A program made the translations under genes and the position numbers. Below the pieces are notes generated by a model, which ran no database searches, was not told the DNA's origin, and saw only the letters and a list, made by a program, of their open reading frames with translations. From JAEUMG01 sp963805405 (GTDB lineage: Bacteria > Pseudomonadota > Alphaproteobacteria > Rhizobiales > Aestuariivirgaceae): a stretch of 64,000 nt of DNA. The DNA lies in the NCBI GenBank assembly GCA_963805405.1, contig CAWDUC010000020.1:1302001-1366000 (forward strand), in the 5' to 3' direction. Shown here piece by piece: positions 16,887 to 26,488 of the stretch; the first letter of the stretch is position 1, and every line of letters starts with the position of its first letter.

Positions 16887-18419
16887 TCAATACTTGTGGT
16901 AGTCGCCTTCGAGACCAACCGTATAGTTGGTCCCGGCGAGCGGCACTTTGCACATGGCCGATGCTTCCATCGTCAGCGCCGCCAGATCTTCCGGCTCAAG
17001 CGAATGGATATTCGTCTTGCCGCAGGCACGGGCCAGCAATTGCGCTTCCATCGTCAGCGTGTGGAGGAAGTTGTAGACGCGCTCGGCCGCCTTGTCGGGG
17101 TCAAGCCGCGTGCGCAGAACGGGATCCTGCGTTGCGACACCAACCGGGCAGCGGCCGGTGTGGCAATGATAGCAATAGCCGGCTTCCACGCCGATCTCGT
17201 TCGGGTAGTCCGTCACGCCATCTATGTGCTTGTTGCAGTTGAGCGCCATCAACACCGAATGGCCGATCGCGATCGCATCGGCGCCGAGCGCCAAGGCCTT
17301 TGCCATGTCGCCGCCGTTTCGAATGCCGCCGGCATAGACAAGGGAAATCTCGCCTTTCTTGCCCAATTCGTCGATGGCGCGCCGCGCCTCGCGGATCGCT
17401 GCAATACCGGGAACGCCGGTATCCTCTGTCGCGATATGCGGCCCTGCGCCGGTGCCGCCTTCCATGGCGTCGATGTAAATCGAGTCCGGGCCGCACTTCA
17501 CCGCCATGCGGACGTCATCATAGACGCGCGCCGCACCAAGCTTGAGCTGGATCGGAATTTCCCAGTTGGTGGCTTCACGGACTTCCTGAATCTTGAGTGA
17601 CAGATCGTCGGGGCCGAGCCAGTCGGGATGACGAGCCGGCGAGCGCTGGTCGATACCGGCCGGGAGCGAGCGCATCTCGGCAACCTGGTCAGTCACCTTC
17701 TGGCCCATCAAATGCCCACCGAGGCCGACTTTGCAGCCCTGCCCGATGAAGAATTCGCAGGAATCCGCAAGGCGCAGATGGTGCGGATTGAAGCCGTAGC
17801 GCGACTGGATGCATTGATAGAACCAGTTGACCGAGTAGCGGCGCTCGTCCGGGATCATGCCGCCCTCGCCCGAGCAGGTGGCGGAGCCCGCCATCGTGGC
17901 ACCGCGCGCGAGCGCGATCTTCGCCTCATAGGAAAGCGCGCCGAAGGACATGCCCGTAACATAGACCGGGATATCGAGAACCATCGGCCGCTTGGCCTTC
18001 GGCCCGATGATCGTCTTCGTCTCGCACTTCTCGCGATAGCCTTCGATGACGAAACGCGTCAGCGTGCCCGGCAGGAATGTCAGATCGTCCCAATGCGGGA
18101 TCTTCTTGAAGAGCGAGAAGCCGCGCATGCGATAGCGGCCAAGCTCCGACTTGATGTGGATGTCGTTCATCACCTCAGGCGTGAAGATCTTCGACGAACC
18201 GAGAATGTAGCGTCGCGATTCCGCTGGCTGACGGGCAAGGCCAGCCATGCCGGTTGCGGTCTGCCTCGTGGGCGTGACGTTGGCATCCGGCATCGCGACG
18301 CGGGTCTTCGCCGAGCCTACCGGCTTGGCTTTCTTCGCCTTGACGGGTGCCGAGCGCTTCACCGCCTGGCTCTTGCGCGCTGCAACTGTCTTCGATTTCC
18401 GCGTCGGCTTCTTCGCCAT
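16887..18419 (-). CDS. glxD: GlxD-like FMN-binding glutamate synthase domain protein
   Basis: About 510 residues. After an unusual Lys/Arg/Ala-rich N-terminus (residues 1-35), the glutamate-synthase FMN barrel runs to the end: LDIPVYVTGMSFGALSYEAK, SGEGGMIPDERR, LGAARVYDDVRMAVKCGPDS, MEGGTGAGPHIATEDTG, LVYAGGIRNGGDMAKALALG, and the iron-sulfur cysteines in YCYHCHTGRCPVGVATQDP. It transfers nitrogen between glutamine-derived ammonia and a keto acid together with GlxB and GlxC. ATG 18419 is chosen because GGTGAGG then sits 6 bases upstream; two earlier starts exist. The basic tail is unlike family members I know. Confidence 0.93.
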   Translation of the reverse strand: MAKKPTRKSKTVAARKSQAVKRSAPVKAKKAKPVGSAKTRVAMPDANVTPTRQTATGMAGLARQPAESRRYILGSSKIFTPEVMNDIHIKSELGRYRMRGFSLFKKIPHWDDLTFLPGTLTRFVIEGYREKCETKTIIGPKAKRPMVLDIPVYVTGMSFGALSYEAKIALARGATMAGSATCSGEGGMIPDERRYSVNWFYQCIQSRYGFNPHHLRLADSCEFFIGQGCKVGLGGHLMGQKVTDQVAEMRSLPAGIDQRSPARHPDWLGPDDLSLKIQEVREATNWEIPIQLKLGAARVYDDVRMAVKCGPDSIYIDAMEGGTGAGPHIATEDTGVPGIAAIREARRAIDELGKKGEISLVYAGGIRNGGDMAKALALGADAIAIGHSVLMALNCNKHIDGVTDYPNEIGVEAGYCYHCHTGRCPVGVATQDPVLRTRLDPDKAAERVYNFLHTLTMEAQLLARACGKTNIHSLEPEDLAALTMEASAMCKVPLAGTNYTVGLEGDYHKY

Positions 18420-18458
18420 ATTCATCCTCACCCTGATCGAACGATCAAATCCCGACGA

Positions 18459-19316
18459 TTACAATACGAGCTTCTTTTCGCCCGGCTCGAGATTGTCGTA
18501 GTTCCACAATTGCTTACCGGCGACGATCTTCTTGAAATGGCCGATGCCGCCCTTGGGGAGCAGATCGTACATTTTCAGCTTTCGCGTCAGCCATTGCTTA
18601 TCGCCGTCATTCAACTCGGCCGGGATGGCATCGACGCCAAGGCTTCTTGCCTCCCCGCCGAGATAGATGGTGCCGTCATACATGGAGTCGCCGAGATTCT
18701 TGCCGGCGTTGCCGCAGATCACCATGCGGCCGCGCTGCATCATGAAGCCGGTGAACGAGCCCGTATCACCGCCAACGATGATCGTGCCGCCCTTCTGGTC
18801 GATGCCAGTACGCGCGCCGACCGAACCACGGCACACAAGATCGCCGCCGCGGATCGCCGCGCCAAACTGCGAACCGGCATTCTTCTCAATCAGGATAGTG
18901 CCCGCCATCATATTTTCGCCGCAAGCCCAACCGACGCGACCCTTGATCCTGACATTCGGACCATCCAGGAGGCCGCAGGCGAAGTAGCCGCAAGATCCCT
19001 CGATATAGAGGTTCAAACGGTTCAGAATACCAACGGCGATCGAATGCTTCGATCCCGGATTCTTCAGAACGATCGTGCCGACGCCGCGCTTGATGAGATC
19101 GCGCAACTCGCTGTTGATCTGCCGGGTTTCAAGCCCTTCGCAGTCGATCTCGGCGCGCTTGTTGAAATCGACATCCGCCGCATCCGGATAGCCATATCCC
19201 CCGTCCGTTTCGGTGATGTCGAAAAAGCGCTGCTGGGTGCGGCCCCGCAACCCCTCGGTATGCATCCCCATGTCATGGGAAAGATGCTCCTTTTTGGCCG
19301 TGACTACGCCCGCCAT
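18459..19316 (-). CDS. glxC: GlxC-like GXGXG-domain protein
   Basis: The 285-residue protein is the beta-helical alpha-subunit domain of glutamate synthase, with repeated GXXGXXXG turns: SIAVGILNRLNLYIEGSCGY, KGRVGWACGENMMAG, GAAIRGGDLVCRGSVGAR, GTIIVGGDTGSFTGFMMQRG and GNAGKNLGDSMYDGTIYLGG. In GlxBCD or MgsABC enzymes this part couples the amidotransferase to the FMN barrel. It overlaps glxB by 13 bases and is intact. Confidence 0.93.
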   Translation of the reverse strand: MAGVVTAKKEHLSHDMGMHTEGLRGRTQQRFFDITETDGGYGYPDAADVDFNKRAEIDCEGLETRQINSELRDLIKRGVGTIVLKNPGSKHSIAVGILNRLNLYIEGSCGYFACGLLDGPNVRIKGRVGWACGENMMAGTILIEKNAGSQFGAAIRGGDLVCRGSVGARTGIDQKGGTIIVGGDTGSFTGFMMQRGRMVICGNAGKNLGDSMYDGTIYLGGEARSLGVDAIPAELNDGDKQWLTRKLKMYDLLPKGGIGHFKKIVAGKQLWNYDNLEPGEKKLVL

Positions 19317-20241
19317 ACGCGAACCTCCTCATCATAAGGATCCCAGGTATCAATCTCGTGATGGACGACGCTCCGGATGGCCACCTCTTCCGAAGCAAGC
19401 GCTACGAGATTGTCGCTTTCGTAAAGAACCATGGGCTTGGCAGCCATGGTGTCCTTGGCCATGCCCAAGCGCATCCTTCGTCGAGACGAGATAGGTGAAG
19501 ACGCCGTCGATTTCCTGGATGGACTGACGCAGCGAGTCTTCCAACGTCGCTCCATGCTCAAGATTGTAGGCCGTGTAGACCGCGAGCAATTCTGAATCGC
19601 AGTTCGACATGAAGCGATGACCGCGCCGCTCAAATTCACGGCGCATCTGCCAGTAATTGGTGAGCTGGCCGTTATGAACGACGGCGATGTCGTTATAGGG
19701 ATAGGCCCAGTAAGGATGGGCAGAGCGGATATCGACATCCGATTCAGTCGCCATGCGCGTATGGCCGATGCCATGCGTGCCCTTGAACTTGCGAAGATCG
19801 TACTGTTCGGAGACGCGGGCGGCATCGCCCAGATCCTTGATGAGTTCAAGCGCATTGCCCATCGACAGGATTTCAGTGCCTTCCACATCCTCGACATAGT
19901 CGGCGAGCTTCTTCATGTCGCCGTCGAAGTGGATGCGATAGCGATAGGCGTATTCGGTTGCCTCTTCGCGATCGATGATCTGCACGCCGAGGGACGTCAT
20001 GCGCTCTTCAACCTTGGCGCGGCGTCGCTTGACTTCGTCGTGGATGTCGAAGCCCTTCGACATGTCTTCCTGTTCGGCGACCTTGAAGCGCATCACATAT
20101 TCATTCCGGCCCGGGCGAGCCGTAAATCGCGTAGCCGGTTGAATCCGGACCACGATGTTTCAAGGACTGCAACATGGCGGTCATCTCCTGACCGATATTG
20201 CCTGTGCCGTCGCGATGTATAAGGCCAGCGATACCGCACAT
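19304..20241 (-). CDS. glxB: GlxB-like class II glutamine amidotransferase (two frameshifts)
   Basis: The ATG at 20241 begins MCGIAGLIHRDGTGNIG, so Cys2 becomes the N-terminal nucleophile of an Ntn amidotransferase. LKHRGPDSTGYAIYG, GIGHTRMATESDVDIRSAHP, DIAVVHNGQLTNYW and SNCDSELLAVY follow. Shifts near 20135 and near 19475 are needed; the end reads EVAIRSVVHHEIDTWDPYDE. It releases ammonia from glutamine for the partner synthase. In the N-methylglutamate pathway the equivalent subunit is MgsA. Confidence 0.88.
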
Positions 20242-20341
20242 CTGCGTCTCTCCTTCCATATTTCATCCTCCCGTCCCGGGAGATGGCGAGCGAAACGGCG
20301 GGCCGGCTGTACCGCCTGCCCACTGCTTCACTTGGTAATGT

Positions 20342-21815
20342 CTAGGGCAGGCAGTCCATATAGGTAGCGATATCCCACTCGGTCGAGGTGTGCAGGAAGC
20401 GTTCCCATTCGTCGCGCTTGTACTCGTCATAGAGCCTGTGCATCTCGCCGGGCATCGCGGACTTGATAACTTCGTCCTTCTTCAAGGCTTCGAGCGAATC
20501 TCCCAAGGTCATCGGCAGCTTCTTGACCTGCTTGCCGGCTTCCATGGCAGCGTAGATGTTGCGCTCTTCCGGCTTGCCCGGATCGATCTTGTTGGTCAGG
20601 CCATCGTCGGCCGCCTTCAGGATCGCACCCGCCATGATGTAGGGGTTCACCATCGAGTTCGACCGCGCGATATTCGAAGCGACCCGGCGCCGAGACGCGG
20701 AGGCCGGTGGTACGGTTCTGGAAGCCCCAATCGGCAAAGACCGGCGCCCAAAACCCGGTATCCCACAGGCGGCGATAGGAGTTGACCGTCGAGCAGCCAA
20801 TCGCCGTGAGCGCGCTCAGATGCTTGACGATACCGCCGATCACATAGAGACCGGTCTTGCCAGGCATCTGCAGGTCCTTGCCTTCCGGCATGAACGTATT
20901 CGTCCCGCCGCGACGGTACATATAATTGTTCTCGAAGCCGGGCAGCGCCTTCGGATCATTGCCCAGCGCCTTGAACTCGTCCTTGCCGCCCTTCCACAAT
21001 GAGATGTTGTGGTGGCAGCCATTGGCGGACACGCCCATGAAGGGCTTGCACATGAAGCAGGCGATGATGTTGAACTCGCGCGCGACCTGCGCGCAAATCT
21101 GGCGATACGTCGTCAAGCGATCGGCGGTACGAAGCGCGTCATCATAATTGAAGTTGAGTTCGAGCTGGCCCGGCGCGTCTTCATGGTCGCCCTGAATCAT
21201 ATCAAGGCCCATCTTCCGACCATATTCGATGACCCGCATGTAGACCGGCCTGAGACTTTCGAACTGGTCGATGTGATAGCAATAGGGGTTGGAATAGCCG
21301 CCGTTCGGACCGCCCTTGTCGTCCTTCTTGAGCCACATCATTTCCGGCTCGGTGCCGTGGCGCATGCGCAGTCCGTGATCCTTCTCGAACTGATCATGGA
21401 TGCGACGCAGATTTCCACGGCAATCGGAGCTCAGAAAGGCGCCCGGATTCTCCCTCTCTTCGCGATTGCGGAAGAGCGTACAGAACATCCGCGCGACGCG
21501 CTTGTCCCAGGGCAATTGCATAAAGGTCTCGGGCTCGGGAACACCAACGAGTTCGGCAGCTTCGGGTCCATAGCCCAAATATTCGCCGCGGCGGTTCATG
21601 AACAGGTTGACGGTCGCGCCATAGACCAACTGGAAACCGCCATTGGCGACGTTTTCCCAATGATCGGCCGGGATGCCCTTGCCCATGATACGGCCGGTGA
21701 TCGAGACGAACTGCAGATAAAGATACTCGATGCCGAGCGCGTCGATCTTCTTGCGGACCTGCTTGATCAGGTCGTCGCGGCCGGGCGTCTTGATGAATTT
21801 TTCATAATCGGTCAT
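20342..21815 (-). CDS. Glutamine synthetase-like amide ligase (one frameshift)
   Basis: About 491 residues. It starts MTDYEKFIKTPGRDDLIKQV and shows the GS beta-grasp (IEYLYLQFVSITGRIMGKG), the catalytic-domain strand MRHGTEPEMMWLKK, GDHEDAPGQLELNF (metal-binding Glu), ANGCHHNISLW (ATP/His loop) and NSYRRLWDTGFWAP. A shift near 20670 restores the C-terminus (SNSMVNPYIMAGAILKAADD, ending at 20342). This divergent subgroup is not the housekeeping GlnA. Linked to GlxBCD it may make gamma-glutamyl-amides, as GmaS does in N-methylglutamate metabolism, or local glutamine. Which of these is not decidable here. Confidence 0.88.
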
Positions 21816-21902
21816 TGGCGCTTCATCCCTATAGTATCTTATTGGGTCAGGTGGTTGCGGCGGGAGCCTACCAATCCTGTACCGGCTTCGTAAATTGGCT
21901 TG

Positions 21903-23269
21903 CTAGTTGCGGTCGGTCAGCTCCATGGGAACGGGCTGTTCGGAGACCGGGTGCAATTTGCCTTCGGCATAGCGCGAGAAGCGGAACGGCTCGAGGAGCC
22001 GCGACTTCTCTCCGCAAATCTCCTGGGCCGCCAACTTGCCAACCCCGATCATCTTGTAACCATGGTTCGAAGTCGGCAATGACAAAGACATTCTGGCGGA
22101 ACACGTCAAACACTGGGAAATTGTCTGGCGTGAAGCAGCCGAGACCACCGGATTTTTCGTGCGACTTGTAAATTCCGATCTTGCCCTCGAAACGCTTCTG
22201 GCAATGGGCAAGCATCGAGCACCAAGTCTCGATGAACTCGTCGCCGACGATGAAGTCCGGTGAATCGGGGCCATAAGGATCGATCGCAACCTTGTCCGGC
22301 TCGGTCTCGACCTTGTAGGGGGAGGCATCCGCCCTGCACGCCGCCGAAGTTGAAATCGGGCTTGTAGTAAAGACCCCAGAGCTTGTCGGTCAGCAGCCGG
22401 CCGTCGACATCGGAATAGAGCGGCGCATCGGTATCGACATGGATGACCGGCGGCATCTTGCCGTCATTGGTCTTGTGCATGTTGGGGTCGACGCCGAGGG
22501 TGCCCTCCTCCAGGCACCAATATTTCCACATGCGAACATCGTCATGCATCTTGCCGTCTTTCCCCTTGATGGAGACGGTTCGCGGCAGTTCGAGCATATT
22601 CCAGATCTTGTTGACCCAAGGGCCGACGCCCACAACGACATAATCGCAGGCGATCCTGCCCTTGCTGGTCAGAAGCGCCGTCACGGCCGATGAATTGCTG
22701 CCGAACTCAAAGCCCTGAACCTCAAGGCCGGTCATGATGCGCACGCCTTCGGCCTCGGCCTTCGAGGCGAGGCCGTACATCGAAGCGGTGTTGTTGGCGT
22801 AGCCGCCCTTCTTTTCATGAAGGACCGACGTGATGCCCTTGGCCTGCCAGTCCGAGAACAGGCCTTCCATATACTTCTGCGAGTCGGTACCGCCTTCGAC
22901 GAAGGTGGACGGATAGCCGATGGCTTTCTGCTGTTCGTAGATCGTGCCGACCTGCGTATGCATGACTTCGGGGCTGATCTGCATGTAGCCGACGCGGATG
23001 ATAGGAATAGGCCTTGGGATCGCTCTCCCAAACCTCGACGCACTGCGCCATCAATTCGCGCATGGCCGGCTGGTAGTAGTTGTTGCGCACCACCCCGCAG
23101 GCGATGCCCGATGCACCGGCTGCTATCGGCGGTCTTGTCGACGACAAGGATGTCCTTGCCGGAACCGCGTCCGGTCTCCTTCAGCTTCAGATGCGAGATG
23201 GTAAGCGGTGCTGAGGCCGTGAATGCCAGCCCCAATGATTGCGTATTTTACGCCCGACGGAACAGCCAT
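21903..23269 (-). CDS. FAD-dependent oxidoreductase, sarcosine oxidase beta/DAO type (several frameshifts)
   Basis: The N-terminus has the dinucleotide fold AIIGAGIHGLSTAYHLA. Further blocks are ILVVDKTA..AAGASGIACGVVRNNYYQPAMR, IMTGLEVQGFEFG, DYVVVGVGPWVNKIWNML, GLYYKPDFNFGGVQGG and the C-terminal ADSNHGYKMIGVGKLAA, which fits the DAO (PF01266) family. Shifts occur near 23200, 23135, 22990, 22330 and 22090. The family oxidises secondary or N-methylated amines. It is the first gene of the GlxBCD operon, with an 87-base gap before the GS gene, and is divergent from a GntR regulator. Presumably it oxidises the amine or glutamyl adduct made by the neighbours. Confidence 0.82.
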
Positions 23270-23405
23270 TGCTGTCTAAAGCCTCCTGGCTTCGAACCTG
23301 ATGCTCAAAGTCCGACTAAATCGCTTGACCTTACACCCGGTTCTATAGCCATAATGATCCACAAAAGCAGACCGATTGCAAACCAAATCTTACCAATTTG
23401 AACCA
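23270..23405. promoter_or_regulatory. Divergent promoter region between FAD oxidoreductase and GntR regulator
   Basis: These 136 AT-richer bases separate two diverging genes and must contain both promoters. A TTGGT-N5-TTGGT direct repeat is read on the minus strand around 23380-23397. No firm operator can be named. Confidence 0.4.
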
Positions 23406-24173
23406 ATGCGTGAGCCATTCGCAACCAGCGCCTCAATGAGTGAAGAAACCGCTGCCCCACGCAACGGAGCGGAGACGAACTCCGAGGATCCGCAATTGGT
23501 CGCCAACCGCGGTGCCAATTCGATTACCGCGCGGCTGCGGCGAGCCATCGAGACGGGGGTCTATTCGGACGGAGACCAATTGCCGCCCGAACGCCAGCTC
23601 GCAGTAGCCTTCGGCACCGCGCGGTCGACCATTCGCAAGGCCCTGGATCAGTTGGAGTTGAAAGGCTTCGTATTGCGGCGGGTTGGATCGGGGACTTTCG
23701 TCAGTTACGCAGGCCCCGTCCAGGACACGATGGCGGATGTCACGGACCTGATTTCGCCGTTGCAGCTCATCGAAACGCGATTTGCGATCGAGCCCTACAT
23801 GGCGAAGCTCGCGACGCTGCACGCATCATCGCGCGATCTCGAGGCGATGCAGGGGGTTCTCGATCAGATCGAGCGCGTCGAGACGGATGCCGACGCATTT
23901 ACGCGGCTCGATTCGGAATTTCATCTCCAACTTGCGCGTTGCTCGCGAAATCCATTGATCTACCGCCTCTACCAGCAGATCAACACGATCCGCGCCCATG
24001 CCCAGTGGGAGCAGATGAAGCAGATCATCCTCTCGAATGAAAAAATGGCGATCTACAACCAGCAGCACCGCGCGATCGTCGACGCGCTGCGGCAGCGGGA
24101 CGTTCAGGCGGCCGTCGACCAGATAAGCCGCCATCTGCGAGACAGCCCGCCAAGACCTGCTCGGAGCGGATAG
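23406..24173 (+). CDS. GntR/FadR family transcriptional regulator
   Basis: About 255 residues. The winged helix-turn-helix lies at about 45-110 (GDQLPPERQLAVAFGTARST, then IRKALDQLELKGFVLRRVGS, GTFVS). The FCD ligand-binding domain follows with FRxD/His metal residues (ETRFAIEPYMAKLA, LDSEFHLQLARCSRNPLIYR, QHRAIVDALRQRD). FCD regulators usually respond to small carboxylates or amino acids. Divergent orientation makes it the likely regulator of the FAD oxidoreductase-GS-GlxBCD operon. ATG 23406 is assumed; two in-frame alternatives flank it. Confidence 0.9.
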   Translation: MREPFATSASMSEETAAPRNGAETNSEDPQLVANRGANSITARLRRAIETGVYSDGDQLPPERQLAVAFGTARSTIRKALDQLELKGFVLRRVGSGTFVSYAGPVQDTMADVTDLISPLQLIETRFAIEPYMAKLATLHASSRDLEAMQGVLDQIERVETDADAFTRLDSEFHLQLARCSRNPLIYRLYQQINTIRAHAQWEQMKQIILSNEKMAIYNQQHRAIVDALRQRDVQAAVDQISRHLRDSPPRPARSG

Positions 24174-24186
24174 TATCTGAGCAATC

Positions 24187-25046
24187 ATGCATCCGGTTCT
24201 TCTTGGCACGGTCGCAGCACTTTCCTGGGGGACGCTCGATCTCCTGGCGGGCTTGTCCAGCCGGCGGATGGGGTATGTCCAAACGACGGCAGGAGTAACG
24301 CTTTCAGGCTTTCTCCTGCTCACGCTTGCGCTGGCGGTATTCGGGCCGTTTCCATCATTCGGGTTCATCGACGTTCTGGCTCGCCATGGCGGCCGGTGCC
24401 GGGATTGCGCTTGCAACCATGTGCCTCTTCGCGGCGCTTGCCTCCGGACCCATCTCGCTCGCGATACCGGTGGCCATGTCCTATCCGGCTTCGACTGTCG
24501 TGGTTTTCGCGCGCGCTTGGTACCTACCCGACCGTTCATCAGCTCATCGCGGTTTTCGCCATACTGGGCGGCGCCGGTCTAGTCGCGGTGTCGGAGCCGG
24601 CAGAATCGCATGCTGCGGCTCCGGGCCGAATGCGCCGGACGATCACATTCGCCCTGCTCGCGCATGTCATCTTCCTGCTGTCGGTACTGGCGGGTCAGAA
24701 TGCAGCGGAAGAAATCGGCGCATTGCAGTCAGCCTGGGTCTCGCGCATCGGCGGGTGCATTCTCGTACTTCCGATCCTGTTTTTCGGATCCGACGTCAAA
24801 CAATTATCACTCCGGGCAACGCCATTGCTCGCTGTCATGGGGCTGCTCGACGTGCTCGGCATGTCAGCGCTCTTCGCAGCCGGTCGTACCGAACAGCCAG
24901 AGCTTGCGACGGTTTGTTCAGCGGCGGCCGGCGCGATTACCGTGATCCTCGCCGCCCTCGTCCTCAAGGAAAAGGTCAGGCCCGGTCGCTGGCTGGGCAT
25001 TGCTCTCGTTTTTTCCGGTGTTTCCGCGCTTTCGCTTGCAAAGTAG
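24187..25046 (+). CDS. EamA/DMT family transporter (two frameshifts)
   Basis: The polytopic membrane protein begins MHPVLLGTVAALSWGTLDLL. After shifts near 24385 and 24515 the helices continue (AAGAGIALATMCLFAALASG, QLIAVFAILGGAGLVAVSEP, FALLAHVIFLLSVLAGQNAA, LLAVMGLLDVLGMSALFAAG) to the EamA-typical end VILAALVLKEKVRPGRWLGI. About ten membrane spans fit the DMT superfamily of metabolite exporters and importers. It starts 13 bases after the GntR gene, so it may share its transcript. The substrate is unknown. Confidence 0.82.
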
Positions 25047-25056
25047 AGTATTCGCC

Positions 25057-25925
25057 ATGCTCAAGGTCACAACGGCCCATCTCGAACTCTTTTGAAAGAG
25101 ACGGCTTCGTCGTCATTGAAGGTGCGCTCGACGCCGACGGGATCGAGGCGGCACGCTCGCGCTTCGAACCGCTGTTCTCGGGCAAGTTCCAGACGGGGCT
25201 CTATCCCGACGAATGGAACTGGCGCATGGGGCGTGATCGCGAGGACCTCACGCGCCAGATCTGCAATGGCTGGAAGGCGGACCTGACGATCGCATCGATC
25301 GTTCTGCGCGAAGATGTAGGCGAGTCCTGTGCCAGACTGCGCGGATGGCCCGGAGCCCGGCTTGGACAGGACAATGTCATTTGGAAGCCGCCCGGCACAA
25401 AGCCGCTCGGGTTTCATCAAGATGAATTCCTACAATGGCTGGATCGTTCCCGGCGAGATGCTGACCTGCTGGGTCACGCTCGACGATACAAAAGCCTATC
25501 AAGGTACGATCGAACATGTGCGGGGGTCTCATAAGTGGCCGATCGCGCCGCCGATAAGGCAGTTTCACGCGCCGGATGATCCGACCTTCGATCTTCGCGG
25601 TGCTGCGGAGGCGGGAGGGATTGCAGACTATGAGATCGTGCCGATGGAGGTCCCGGCGGGCGCCGCCGTCTTCCACCACGGGCGCACCTGGCATGGGTCG
25701 CGCGACAACAAGGGAGACAAGCCGCGCCGCTCGGTGATCGCGCATTGCATTTCATCGGCGGCTGTCTTTCACCCTACGGACATCAGCTATATATACTCCC
25801 GCTACAAGAAGGTTAACTCGCAGGAAATGGACGAGAGCTATTTCCCCATACTTTGGCGAGAGGACGGTTACCGAACACCATGGCTTGACGATTATGTAAG
25901 AGATGGCCGCGCCGCAGCGGCCTAG
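25057..25925 (+). CDS. Phytanoyl-CoA dioxygenase (PhyH) family Fe(II)/2-oxoglutarate oxygenase (frameshifted)
   Basis: After a shift near 25075 the N-terminal block reads FERDGFVVIEGALDADGIEA. The iron site is H-x-D in GFHQD and the distal His in FHHGRTWHGS, with Arg in KPRRSVIAHC for 2-oxoglutarate. A second shift near 25425 joins the halves (WIVPGEMLTCWVTLDDTKAY). The family hydroxylates many small molecules, including N-methylated and phosphonate compounds, so phytanoyl-CoA is not implied. It lies 10 bases after the EamA gene, in the same direction. Confidence 0.85.
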
Positions 25926-25945
25926 GTTTAACACCTTGCGAAGAC

Positions 25946-26488
25946 ATGAACGCCTATGGTCGCCCGCGGAAGGCATTCATGGCAGCGTTGTTCAGCGGAT
26001 CGAGTGAAACCGAGAAGGGCCGCATTGCGGTCACCTTGACCCTAGCTGCGGGCGAAACGCTCAATGGCCACCTCTTCATAAAATCCGGCGGACAATTGCG
26101 CGACCTGCTGAATGGGCCAGACCGGTTCCTGGAATTCGAGAAGCGCGACCTGTCGCTCGTCTATCTGTCGAAGGACAGCGTCCTGACGGTCGCGCACCTG
26201 GTGGTACCGAAGAACGACCAACTGCACAGGCGCACGCGAGACCTCCACTCTTTCGACCCCTATCATTCGCTGGGCATCGACAGAACGGCCGGACCTGGAG
26301 AGATAAGAGCCGCGTATCGTCGGTTGGCGCGCGACTACCACCCAGACAAGCTGGCGGGGATCGGCGTGCCGAAGGAAGTGCTCGACTACATGAATGCCAT
26401 GTTCTCGCGCGTCCACGCCGCCTATAAGGAATTATCCGGCGAGACAGAACCGATTTTCGCCCAGGATCACTCTGCGGCGAGGCGCTGA
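25946..26488 (+). CDS. J-domain (DnaJ-like) protein with unassigned N-terminal domain
   Basis: The protein has 180 residues. Residues 105-165 are a J domain: PYHSLGIDRTAGPGEIRAAY, then RRLARDYHPDKLAGIG with the HPD that activates DnaK. Residues 1-100 form a beta-rich region (RIAVTLTLAAGETLNGHLFI, DLSLVYLSKDSVLTVAHLV) that I cannot assign and that may bring a specific client. The gene overlaps the nitrilase gene convergently by 22 bases. Confidence 0.85.
   Translation: MNAYGRPRKAFMAALFSGSSETEKGRIAVTLTLAAGETLNGHLFIKSGGQLRDLLNGPDRFLEFEKRDLSLVYLSKDSVLTVAHLVVPKNDQLHRRTRDLHSFDPYHSLGIDRTAGPGEIRAAYRRLARDYHPDKLAGIGVPKEVLDYMNAMFSRVHAAYKELSGETEPIFAQDHSAARR

Noticed and set aside
17628..19337. A 569-residue open frame on the plus strand opposite glxD and glxC
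   Set aside because: It is antisense to two well-supported genes, has no motifs and reflects the high G+C third-position bias.
25057..25925. PhyH protein as PhnY*-type aminoethylphosphonate hydroxylase
   Set aside because: The iron-site motifs are generic and the gene is grouped with GntR/EamA, not with the phosphonate operon; no PhnZ partner is present.
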